64,000 nucleotides of DNA from Micromonospora rosaria (lineage in GTDB: Bacteria > Actinomycetota > Actinomycetes > Mycobacteriales > Micromonosporaceae). Of the stretch, positions 24,866-32,740 are shown one piece after another. Each line of letters begins with the position of its first letter. The stretch's first letter is position 1. The translations under genes were made by a program, and so were the position numbers. The notes under the pieces were generated by a model. It searched no databases. It saw only the letters and a list, made by a program, of their open reading frames with translations, and had not been told where the DNA came from. Location of the stretch: positions 1 through 64,000 of the forward strand of contig NZ_LRQV01000014.1 of the NCBI RefSeq assembly GCF_001567585.1. Reading direction: 5' to 3'.

Positions 24866-25699
24866 TCACCAGGCCACGCCGATGCCGTCGCCCGGGTACC
24901 AGTGCCGGGCCGGCGTCTCGCGGTAGGCGAGGAACCGGCGGCCGGTGCGTTCGGCGTGCTCGCCGAGCACGTTGGTGTGGGTGACGTTGTCGGTGAGCAG
25001 CAGCCCGCCGGGGGCCATCTTCGGCTCGACCGCGTCGAACTCCCGCTTCTCGTGGGCGCGGCTGTGGTCGCTGTCGTGCAGGAAGAGGTCGACCGGCCGG
25101 TCCAGGGCGTCGATCGTGGCGACGGAGTCGCCGATGACCAGGTCGACCACCGCCGACCAGGGTTCGCTGCGGGCCAGGTACCCGGCCTCGGGGTTGATGT
25201 CCAACGAGGTGAGCCGGCCGGGGTGGCCCTCGGCGGCGTTGCGCAGCAGCGCGGCGGCCAGCACGCAACTGCCCAGCCCCTTGTCCACCCCGGTCTCCAC
25301 GACGTGTGCGGGGCGGGCGGCGCGCACGATGGCGTACCACCCGATCCGGCGGGCGTACCGGACCTGCCGGTCGGCCAGTCCGCGCCGGGCCGCGCCGGCG
25401 GTGGTCCGCTCGATGTGCCGGCGCAGGGCGTCGTCGGACTCGATCTCGCCGAAGTACGCCCGGACCTGGCTGACCGGCACCGCGCAGACGACGCTGACGA
25501 ACCAGGCGAGGTGCTGCCGGCTGAGCTTGGTCAGGTCGTAGGTGTAGTTGTGGTGCTCGCGCGAGCCGACCAGCCACCGGGCCGAGGTCCGCAGGACCTT
25601 GGCGTCGTGCCGGGCGACCGTGGCCAGCCGTTTGGGGAAGGCCGCGACCGGGGCGAGCGGGGTGCGGGCGATGGCCCGCCGGAGCTTGGTGGGATCCAC
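24866..25699 (-). CDS. Class I SAM-dependent methyltransferase
   Basis: The product is 277 aa from GTG 25699. After a helical N-terminal region comes a Rossmann methyltransferase core: motif I VVETGVDKGLGSCVLAAAL, an acidic strand end SLDINPEAG, LVIGDSVATIDALDRPVDLFLHDSDHS (the acidic metal- or substrate-binding part of Methyltransf_24 proteins) and GGLLLTDNVTHTN. The substrate is unknown. GTG 25699 is seven nt after the -10-like TAGAAC; an upstream ATG at 25762 would extend it by 21 residues of atypical composition. It may belong with the adjacent exopolysaccharide genes as a sugar or acyl modifier. Confidence 0.8.
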   Translation of the reverse strand: MDPTKLRRAIARTPLAPVAAFPKRLATVARHDAKVLRTSARWLVGSREHHNYTYDLTKLSRQHLAWFVSVVCAVPVSQVRAYFGEIESDDALRRHIERTTAGAARRGLADRQVRYARRIGWYAIVRAARPAHVVETGVDKGLGSCVLAAALLRNAAEGHPGRLTSLDINPEAGYLARSEPWSAVVDLVIGDSVATIDALDRPVDLFLHDSDHSRAHEKREFDAVEPKMAPGGLLLTDNVTHTNVLGEHAERTGRRFLAYRETPARHWYPGDGIGVAW

Positions 25700-25805
25700 G
25701 ATGAGCGTTCTACCAGACGCGGGGAAACAATCGGCGGCGAAAGTTCCACTCGGTCGGTGCATCGACCCGGCCCGAAGAGGGTACGCGCGCGAAATCCCTG
25801 ATTAG

Positions 25806-25811
25806 TAGCAT
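25806..25811 (+). promoter_or_regulatory. -10 box TAGCAT for the LCP gene
   Basis: TAGCAT lies six nt before ATG 25818, with no ribosome binding site. A leaderless transcript is likely. Confidence 0.45.
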
Positions 25812-25817
25812 GCGCCC

Positions 25818-26879
25818 ATGTCCTATCTCCAGCAGAACACGGATCCCCGCCTACCGCCCCTCGACCCCCCGGTCGAGCCGGCTCCGGGCGGTACGAAACG
25901 ACCGCGTCGGCGGGGACGCCGGATCCTCCTGGTCTGCCTGCTGGTGTTCTCCCTCATCGGTGGCGGCGGCCTGCTCGCCGCCGGGCTCTACTACCGGTCC
26001 GTCGAGTCCGACATCGAGCGGGTCGACGCGTTCGACGGCGTGCCGGAGGCCGGCCGCCCCCAGGTGGTGGCCACCGACGCGATGAACCTGCTGATCCTCG
26101 GCAGCGACTCGCGGGACCCGGAGGGGACCTCCGGCTCGCGGACCGACACCATCATCCTGGCCCACCTGCCGAAGGGGCGGTCGAGCGCGCAGCTCATCTC
26201 GATCCCGCGCGACACCTGGGTCGCCGTCCCGAGGTCCGCCGACGGCCGCAACGGCGGGCGGGACGCGAAGATCAACGCCGCGTACGCCTGGGGTGGGGTG
26301 CCGCTGATGGTGCAGACGGTGGAGAAGTTCACCGACGTCCGCGTCGACCACGTGATGATGATCGACTTTGCCGGCTTCAAGGACATCGTCGACGCGCTGG
26401 GCGGCATCGAGGTCACCGCGGAGAAGACCTTCACCTCGATCCACCCGCCCTTCCGGACCTTCCAGAAGGGCAAGCAGCAGCTCGACGGGGAGGCGGCGCT
26501 GGACTACGCCCGCCAGCGCAAGCAGTTCGCCGACGGCGACTTCGCCCGGATCCGCCACCAGCAGCAGGTGATCAAGGCGATCCTGGACAAGGCCGCCTCG
26601 GGCGGCATCCTGTCCAGCCCGACGCGGCTCAACTCCTTCGTCAAGGCCACCTCGAACTCGGTCTCCGTGGACGAGGGGATGTCCCTGCTGGGCATGGCGT
26701 CGGACCTGCGCGGACTGCGCGGCAGCAACCTGAACTTCATGACCAGCCCGACCAAGGGCACCGGCCGTAAGGGCAGCGAGAGCGTGGTGCTGGCCGACCA
26801 GGAGAAGGTCGCCACCTTCTACGACGCGGTCCGCCGGGACTCGGTCGACGAGATCCTGGCCGCCGGCAAGAAGGACTGA
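25818..26879 (+). CDS. LytR-CpsA-Psr (LCP) family phosphotransferase
   Basis: The product is 353 aa. A Pro-rich cytoplasmic N-terminus and a transmembrane helix (residues 34-56) are followed by the LCP domain: NLLILGSDSR, GSRTDTIILAHL, LISIPRDTWV (catalytic Arg-Asp), INAAYAWGG, DFAGFKDIVDALGGIEV and YARQRKQFADGDFARIRHQQ. LCP enzymes transfer polyprenyl-phosphate-linked glycopolymers onto peptidoglycan. It sits beside the exopolysaccharide genes, so it probably attaches that polymer to the wall. A strong terminator separates it from the convergent sugar transferase gene. Confidence 0.93.
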   Translation: MSYLQQNTDPRLPPLDPPVEPAPGGTKRPRRRGRRILLVCLLVFSLIGGGGLLAAGLYYRSVESDIERVDAFDGVPEAGRPQVVATDAMNLLILGSDSRDPEGTSGSRTDTIILAHLPKGRSSAQLISIPRDTWVAVPRSADGRNGGRDAKINAAYAWGGVPLMVQTVEKFTDVRVDHVMMIDFAGFKDIVDALGGIEVTAEKTFTSIHPPFRTFQKGKQQLDGEAALDYARQRKQFADGDFARIRHQQQVIKAILDKAASGGILSSPTRLNSFVKATSNSVSVDEGMSLLGMASDLRGLRGSNLNFMTSPTKGTGRKGSESVVLADQEKVATFYDAVRRDSVDEILAAGKKD

Positions 26880-26893
26880 CGCCCGCTACGCAC

Positions 26894-26930
26894 GACGCCC
26901 ACCGGCGGGAGCATCCCGCCGGTGGGCGTC
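26894..26930. terminator. Bidirectional terminator between LCP and sugar transferase genes
   Basis: A 16-bp perfect stem (GACGCCCACCGGCGGG and its complement) with a 5-nt loop, between convergent stop codons. Confidence 0.75.
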
Positions 26931-26935
26931 CGTTC

Positions 26936-28492
26936 TCAGTACGCGCCCCGGCGGGCCAGCACCACGCTGACCGTCCGCCAGAGGATGCCGATGTCGTACG
27001 TCAGCGACCAGTTGTCGACGTAGTGCAGGTCGAGCCGGACGGCGTCGTCCCAGGTGAGGTCGGAGCGGCCGGAGATCTGCCAGAGCCCGGTGATGCCGGG
27101 GCGCACCAGCAGCCGGCGGCGCACGTCGCCCTGGTAGTCGTCGTCCTCGGTGGGCAGCGGCCGGGGACCGACCAGGGACATCTGTCCCACCAGGACGTTG
27201 ATGAGCTGCGGCAGCTCGTCCAGGGAGTACGCCCGCAGGTACTTGCCGATCGGGGTGACCCGGGGGTCGTCCTTCATCTTGAACAGCAGGCCGTCGCTCT
27301 CGTTCTGGTCCTGCAGGGCCGCCAGGCGCTCCTCCGCGTCGGTGTACATGGTCCGGAACTTCCAGACCTTGAACGCCTCGCCCTGGTGGCCGATCCGGGT
27401 CTGCCGGAACATGACCGGCCCCGGGTCGGTGATCTTGATGGCCGCGGCGATGACCGCCAGCACCGGGCTGAGCAGGAGCAGCCCGAAAAACGCCGTCACC
27501 CGGTCCAGCACCTGCTTGGCGAGCAGCGAGACGCCGGAGATGGTCGGCTCCTCCACGTTCAGCAGCGGCAGCCCCTCCACCGGCCGGACGTGGATCCGGG
27601 GCCCGGTCACGTCGGTGACCTGCGGGACCACCACCAGGCCGAGGCCGGTGCCCTCCAACTGCCAGGCGAGCCGGCGCAGCTCGTACGACTCCAGGCTGGC
27701 CGGGCCGCAGACCGCGATGGTGTCCGCGCCGATCTGCTGCACCAGCGGGACCAGGTCCCAGCCCACGTAGACCGGCACCGGCGCATCGACCTCCTCGCCG
27801 CGCTGCGGGTGGCTGGGCAGGTGGATGGCGATCGGTTGCAGCCCCGCCGCCGGGTTCCGGCTGGCGACCTCGTACAGGGCCAGGGCGTCGGAGAGCTTGC
27901 CGACCAGCAGCATCCGCTGCGAGGCGTGCCGGCCGGAGTGGCGCAGCCGGCGCAGCACGGTCCGGGCCACGAACCGGCCCGCCAGGGTGTAGACCACCAG
28001 GGCGAGGATGACCACCACGACGGTCATCCGGGAGAGGTCCTTCTTGAACCCGAGCGCCAGGAAGGAGACCGCGGCGGCCATCGCGACGGTGGCCCGGACC
28101 ACCCGCTTCAGCTCCTCGGTGCCGAGGCCGAGCGCCCGCCGGTCGTAGGCGCCCCAGGCGGCCAGCAGCACCAGCCAGCCCGCCGGCAGGCCGATGTTCG
28201 CCACCAGGGCGAACAACTCGTCGACGCCACCGGGGGCGGTCGGGTCGTGGAAGCCGGCGTCCGCCGTGTCCAGCAGCGCGATGGCCGTCCGGGTGGCGGC
28301 GAGCGCGCTGAGGAAGTCCAGCAGGAGCAACCAGGCGATGTACGGTCGGTGCCAGGCGGACCGGCGGACGGCCGGCCGCGCGAAGACCGACCGGGCCATC
28401 CCGTTGGACGGCGTGATCACGTCCGCGTGCGCGCTGGGCGTGGCCGCCGGTGGGGCGCTGCCAGCCGGGCGGACCGGGGTGTGCGTGGACAC
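26936..28492 (-). CDS. Exopolysaccharide polyprenyl glycosylphosphotransferase (initiating sugar transferase)
   Basis: The product is 518 aa. Four to five N-terminal transmembrane helices and a CoA-binding-like Rossmann segment (residues 165-290) lead into a C-terminal bacterial sugar transferase domain. That domain has KQVLDRVTAFFGLLLLSPVL, FRQTRIGHQGEAFKVWKFRT, DELPQLINVLVGQMSLVGPR and PGITGLWQISGRSDL. WbaP/PglC-type enzymes load the first sugar-1-phosphate onto undecaprenyl phosphate at the inner membrane face. GTG 28492 is preceded by AGAAAGGA. It is the last gene of the first exopolysaccharide block. Confidence 0.93.
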   Translation of the reverse strand: MSTHTPVRPAGSAPPAATPSAHADVITPSNGMARSVFARPAVRRSAWHRPYIAWLLLLDFLSALAATRTAIALLDTADAGFHDPTAPGGVDELFALVANIGLPAGWLVLLAAWGAYDRRALGLGTEELKRVVRATVAMAAAVSFLALGFKKDLSRMTVVVVILALVVYTLAGRFVARTVLRRLRHSGRHASQRMLLVGKLSDALALYEVASRNPAAGLQPIAIHLPSHPQRGEEVDAPVPVYVGWDLVPLVQQIGADTIAVCGPASLESYELRRLAWQLEGTGLGLVVVPQVTDVTGPRIHVRPVEGLPLLNVEEPTISGVSLLAKQVLDRVTAFFGLLLLSPVLAVIAAAIKITDPGPVMFRQTRIGHQGEAFKVWKFRTMYTDAEERLAALQDQNESDGLLFKMKDDPRVTPIGKYLRAYSLDELPQLINVLVGQMSLVGPRPLPTEDDDYQGDVRRRLLVRPGITGLWQISGRSDLTWDDAVRLDLHYVDNWSLTYDIGILWRTVSVVLARRGAY

Positions 28493-28601
28493 GGTAGTCC
28501 TTTCTCCGTCGGCCCAACCGGGCCGGGCGTCGGCGTCAGCCCCGACGGGCGGATCGCGACGTGCAACCTATGTGGCGGCGACCGTGATCGCCATGGGTCC
28601 T

Positions 28602-29849
28602 TCAGCCGCTTCCCGGCGACGGCACGTCGACCCGGCCCCGGCGTTCCCGCAGCGTCTCCACCAGAGCGTCGTACGCGGGTTTCGGTTCGAGGTCGGCGTC
28701 GAAAACACACGCGGCGCCATGGTCCGGATACGTGGTGTTGATCCAGCTCGTGGCGTCGCTGAAGCCCCACACGGTGAACGACTCACAGGTCGGGACGGTG
28801 AGGCAGGCCCGGAGCATGTGCCGGTAGAGCCTCTCCTGGCGCTGGAGCTTCTCCGGGGTCACCGGCAGGGTGATCCGGACGTCCAACTCGGTGATCGCCA
28901 CCGAGACCCCGAGGTCGGCGAAGCGGCGCAGGTTGCCCGTGGTGTCGTCGGGTGTCCGGTCCCAGCGCAGGTGGGACTGGAACCCCACCCCGTGCACCGG
29001 CACGCCGACCGCCCGCAGCTCGCGGACCAGCCGGAACAACCCGTCCGCCTTGCGGGTGCGCCCCTCGGTGCCGTACTCGTTGATGAACAGCCGGGCGTTC
29101 GGGTCGGCCTCGTGCGCCCAGCGGAACGCGTCGGCGATGTACCCCGGCCCGAGCTTGCGCAGCCAGATGGTGTCCCGCAGCCCGCCCTGCTCGTCGAGCA
29201 CCTCGTTGACCACGTCCCAGGCCCAGACCTTGCCCCGGTACCGGCCGACCACGGTGGTGACGTGGTTGCGCAGCAGGTCGCGGATGGTCTCGGTGTCCCA
29301 CGACTCGTCGATCCACGACGGGACGGCGGTGTGCCAGACGAGGGTGTGCCCGTACACCGCCTGCCCGTGGGCCTGGCCGAACTCGACCAGTTGGTCGCTC
29401 GGCGTCCAGTTGTACCCGCCCCGGGTCGGCTCCAGGTTGCGCCACTTCATGGCGTTCTCGGCGGTGAGGGCGTTGAAGTTCGTGGTGAAGATGTCCCGGA
29501 ACCGGGGGTCGGCGTCGAGCAGCTTCATCTCCATTGCCGAGCCGATCCGCAGGTTCGCCGGGGCCAGCGAGCGCAGCCCGGTGCCGGTGCCCGTCGGGGT
29601 CGCCCCGGTGGTCGGGGCCGCCGTCGGGCTCCACGGCGGGCCGCTGGGTGGGCCCGCCGCCGGGCTCTGTCGGGCGTGGATGGTCGCCGCGCCGGCCCCC
29701 GCCACCACGGCCAGCAGCAGGACGACCAGCAGGGTGATCGAGCCACGGCCGGGGCGGCGCCGGGCCACCGGCCGGGGCGTACCGTCGGCCGGGGCCACGC
29801 CCGCGCTGGCGGGCCCGGCTGCCACGTCGGTACGGACGTTCTCGGCCAT
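28602..29849 (-). CDS. Membrane-anchored GH10 glycoside hydrolase (endo-1,4-beta-xylanase family)
   Basis: The product is 415 aa. A cytoplasmic N-terminus of about 37 residues and one transmembrane helix (38-57) are followed by a Pro/Thr/Ala linker to 95. A GH10 barrel follows, with ENAMKWRNLEP, the acid/base Glu216 in WDVVNE and the nucleophile Glu321 in ITELDV; both catalytic residues are intact. GH10 enzymes cleave beta-1,4-xylan. There is no carbohydrate-binding module and no cleavable signal, so this one probably stays on the cell. Lying between the sugar transferase and GT2 genes, it more likely trims the cell's own exopolysaccharide than plant xylan. GGGAAAGGG precedes the ATG. Confidence 0.9.
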   Translation of the reverse strand: MAENVRTDVAAGPASAGVAPADGTPRPVARRRPGRGSITLLVVLLLAVVAGAGAATIHARQSPAAGPPSGPPWSPTAAPTTGATPTGTGTGLRSLAPANLRIGSAMEMKLLDADPRFRDIFTTNFNALTAENAMKWRNLEPTRGGYNWTPSDQLVEFGQAHGQAVYGHTLVWHTAVPSWIDESWDTETIRDLLRNHVTTVVGRYRGKVWAWDVVNEVLDEQGGLRDTIWLRKLGPGYIADAFRWAHEADPNARLFINEYGTEGRTRKADGLFRLVRELRAVGVPVHGVGFQSHLRWDRTPDDTTGNLRRFADLGVSVAITELDVRITLPVTPEKLQRQERLYRHMLRACLTVPTCESFTVWGFSDATSWINTTYPDHGAACVFDADLEPKPAYDALVETLRERRGRVDVPSPGSG

Positions 29850-29999
29850 GACCCTTTCCCAACCCAGCGACGCCAACGTGCGGAGGACCGCCGCAGCGGT
29901 CGCACGATCGTACTCGTTACCGGCCCGGCCGGATGGCGGCGAGGTCGGCGGGGCGCGGCGCACCGGCCGGCCGGCGACCGCGCCGCGCCCCGGCGCGGG

Positions 30000-30911
30000 T
30001 CACCGGCCGATCGCGGTGACGAACCACTTCCCCAGCTCGCTGGCCGTCCGGAAGGCCACCACCAGCAGGGCGAGGCCCGGCACGCGCGGGCGGCTGTACG
30101 TGGTGATCAGCTTCGACCAGGCGGCGAGACCGGCGACCCGCCGGCGGCTGATGTTGCCGTCGTGCCGGTGGAAGCGGACCACCGGATGGTCCAGGTGGGC
30201 CAGGTGCACGCCCTGGCTGAGCGCCCGCATGACCAACTCGACGTCGACCTTGATGGGCATCTGCTCGTCGTACCCGCCGATCCGGACCAGCAGCTCCCGG
30301 TCGATGGACATGCCGGAGTGCTTGAACGGCAGGCGGGGCCGGGTCATCACCGCCCAGAGCATCCGCCGCGGGGTCCGGTACGCCGGCAGCCGGATCACCT
30401 TGCCGGTGTCGCCGAGCAGCTCCTGGTAGTCGGTGTAGATCCAGCTCGCCCCGGTGCGGTGGAGGTGCTCCTGGATCCGGCCCAGCCCGTCGGGGGCGAG
30501 TTCGTCGTCCGAGTCGAGCACGGTGACGTACCGCCCCCGGGCGACCCGCAGCGCCGTGTTGCGGGCCGCGCTGATCCCCGACGGGCGCTGCCGGACCAGC
30601 CGGATCCGCTCGTCGGCGAGCAGGCCGGCGGCGGCCAGCCCCTCCTGCACGGGCACCGTGGAGCCGTCGTCGACCACGACGATCTCGAAGTCGTCGAAGC
30701 CGCCCGCCAGGACGCTGCGGATCGACTTGACCAGGAGCGCGGGGCGGTCCCGTACCGCGATGCAGACCGAGAAGGCCGGCACCGTCCGGTCGGGCTCACG
30801 CGGGCCCGGCAGCGGCGCCGCGTCGACCGTCGCCGGGGGCTGCGCCGGCAGCGGCCGGCCGTGCGGGTTACGCGGCGACGGGGTGAAGGCGAAGAAGGGT
30901 TGCTGGGTCAT
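30000..30911 (-). CDS. Glycosyltransferase family 2
   Basis: The product is 303 aa. GT-A fold: FSVCIAVRDRPALLVKSIRS, FEIVVVDDGST, ISAARNTALRVARGRYVTVL followed by the DSDDE metal-binding motif, and a C-terminal acceptor region. It is cytosolic, with a weak amphipathic C-terminus and no clear transmembrane helix. It adds a sugar to the growing lipid-linked exopolysaccharide repeat unit. It lies in the first exopolysaccharide block. Confidence 0.9.
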   Translation of the reverse strand: MTQQPFFAFTPSPRNPHGRPLPAQPPATVDAAPLPGPREPDRTVPAFSVCIAVRDRPALLVKSIRSVLAGGFDDFEIVVVDDGSTVPVQEGLAAAGLLADERIRLVRQRPSGISAARNTALRVARGRYVTVLDSDDELAPDGLGRIQEHLHRTGASWIYTDYQELLGDTGKVIRLPAYRTPRRMLWAVMTRPRLPFKHSGMSIDRELLVRIGGYDEQMPIKVDVELVMRALSQGVHLAHLDHPVVRFHRHDGNISRRRVAGLAAWSKLITTYSRPRVPGLALLVVAFRTASELGKWFVTAIGR

Positions 30912-31192
30912 CGCGGCGGGCAGACCCTTCCCGCGTCACCCGCCGATGTGCCACATCCGCCTGGCGATTCCATTCCTTTCGCACCCCCGTTGACAGCCAC
31001 TGTTTCAGCGACAATTCGTCGGCGGCGCATTGGTCGGAACCCCTGCCCGAAAAGAGCCATAGGCACCGATAGATCCACTGCGCAGCAGGAGGAGTATAGC
31101 GAGCCGAGGTTAAATGGCACCACTGTCTAAAGTGGCGAGAATTACTCGCTTTCACGGATGTCGGGAATTGCGGAACATTGCCGGATTTGATG
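30912..31192 (-). promoter_or_regulatory. AT-enriched gap upstream of the GT2 gene
   Basis: These 281 nt are clearly richer in A/T than the flanks and lie between the O-antigen-ligase-like gene and the GT2 gene on the same strand. They probably hold a promoter for the GT2-GH10-sugar transferase segment. Two small inverted repeats are visible (CCACT...AGTGG and GCGAG-AATTA-CTCGC). I could not pick a confident -35/-10 pair. Confidence 0.4.
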
Positions 31193-32740
31193 TCACTCCC
31201 GACGATCCGCCCGGCGGGCCCGCCGGGCCAGCGCGAGGATCTCGTCCGTGGAGAGGATGTGGGTGTCCGGCTCCGCCCGCCGGACCTTCGGCAGCAGCGC
31301 GGTCTCCGCGGTGAAGACCGACGCCCGCGCCTCCTCCGACTGCCGCCGGACCCACCAGGCCAGCCCCACCACCGCCCAGAGCAGGGCCGGCAGCACCGGC
31401 CCTGCGAACGAGGGCGACGGGAAGGCGGTGACGACCGCCAGGGCCACCGCGGCGACCCCCCACACCACCAGCGCCGACGGCCCACCGGCGCCGGCCCCCG
31501 GGGCGCCGCCGGCCGGGCGCGGCACCAGCGGGCGGACCACCATGAGCAACCAGAGCAGGAACGCCACCACGCCGAGAAAGCCCGTTTCCATGGCCAACTG
31601 GAGCCAGAACGAGTTGACCGTCGTCGTCCGTCCGGCATTCTGCCGAAAATCGTTCGTACCGAACTTCGGGTTGTCCCGCCACTGTGGATTGTCCCGTTCG
31701 GCGACAGGTCCACCGAACTGGCCGATACCGAAACCGAGCAGCGGTTGCCGGGACAGGATGCCGACCGTACGCCCGAGGTCCGGCTCCTCGGCCGTCGCCG
31801 ACCCGGCAGCCGGGGGCGGGCCGGCCGGCGGCGCCGCCCGGTCCACCACGGTGAGTCCACTGTTGGCGGTCACCTGCCAGCCCGACCGGTGCTCCGGCCG
31901 CACCACCAGCAGGGCGGCGGTGCAGCAGACCAGCACCAGGCAGACCCCCAGCACCCGCCGCGCACCGGCGCGGACCAGCAGCAGGATCAGCAGCGCGGCG
32001 ACGACCACCCCGGCCAGGGCGCCGGCCGAGCCGGTGGCGGCCAGGGCGACCGCGACCACCGTCGCCGCCGGCCACCAGCCCCGCCGGAGGGTGTCGCTCA
32101 CCGCCGCGTACGCCAGCAGCCCCAGCAGGGCCAACCCGAGCACCTGGCCGAGCTGGTCCGGGTCGCCGAGCAGGCCCTGCGCCCGCCCCTGCGCGGCCCA
32201 GCCGGAGTCCGCCCAGCCCACCGCGCGGTAGGCCGGCTCCCCGAGGACCAGTTGCGCCAGCGCGACGACCACGTTCACCGCCAGCAGGCCGCCGAGCCCC
32301 AGCAGCACCCGGCGGACCAGGGTCGGCCCGGGATCCGCCGCGCGCAGCGCGTAGAAGATCACCACCGCGTGCAGGTAGCCGTAGAGCGCCTGGCCGAGCA
32401 GCGCCGCCGTGGAGTCGTTGACCAGCCCGGCGAGCACCATGCACAGGGTCAGCACCAGCAGCCCGAGGTCCGCCCCGGTCCGGAACCGACGCCACTGCCG
32501 GTCCACCAGGACCTTGCCGACGGTGAGCACGGCGAGCAGCCCGTAGAGGACCCGCTCCACCGACCCGACCCAGTCGGCGCCGCCGCCGCGGGTGCCGTCA
32601 CCCCCGGTGAGCAGGTCCATCGTGGTGCCGAGCAGCACGTACCCCAGGAGCACCCCGACCAGCGTCCCGATCACCCCGGAGAGCCGGCGGGACACCGGCC
32701 CGGGGGCGGCCGGACGGGCCGCCTCGCTGGCCGCGCTCAC
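31193..32740 (-). CDS. O-antigen ligase/polymerase-like membrane protein
   Basis: The product is 515 aa with ten or more transmembrane helices and a long external loop (residues 285-360, containing GILSRQPLLGFGIGQFGGPV and the segment after it). This is the layout of Wzy_C/WaaL-type polymerases and ligases, whose big loop holds the catalytic residues. Such enzymes polymerise or transfer lipid-linked glycans outside the membrane. The GTG overlaps the stop of the pseudo-protease gene (GTGA), so the two are translationally coupled. Confidence 0.82.
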   Translation of the reverse strand: MSAASEAARPAAPGPVSRRLSGVIGTLVGVLLGYVLLGTTMDLLTGGDGTRGGGADWVGSVERVLYGLLAVLTVGKVLVDRQWRRFRTGADLGLLVLTLCMVLAGLVNDSTAALLGQALYGYLHAVVIFYALRAADPGPTLVRRVLLGLGGLLAVNVVVALAQLVLGEPAYRAVGWADSGWAAQGRAQGLLGDPDQLGQVLGLALLGLLAYAAVSDTLRRGWWPAATVVAVALAATGSAGALAGVVVAALLILLLVRAGARRVLGVCLVLVCCTAALLVVRPEHRSGWQVTANSGLTVVDRAAPPAGPPPAAGSATAEEPDLGRTVGILSRQPLLGFGIGQFGGPVAERDNPQWRDNPKFGTNDFRQNAGRTTTVNSFWLQLAMETGFLGVVAFLLWLLMVVRPLVPRPAGGAPGAGAGGPSALVVWGVAAVALAVVTAFPSPSFAGPVLPALLWAVVGLAWWVRRQSEEARASVFTAETALLPKVRRAEPDTHILSTDEILALARRARRADRRE

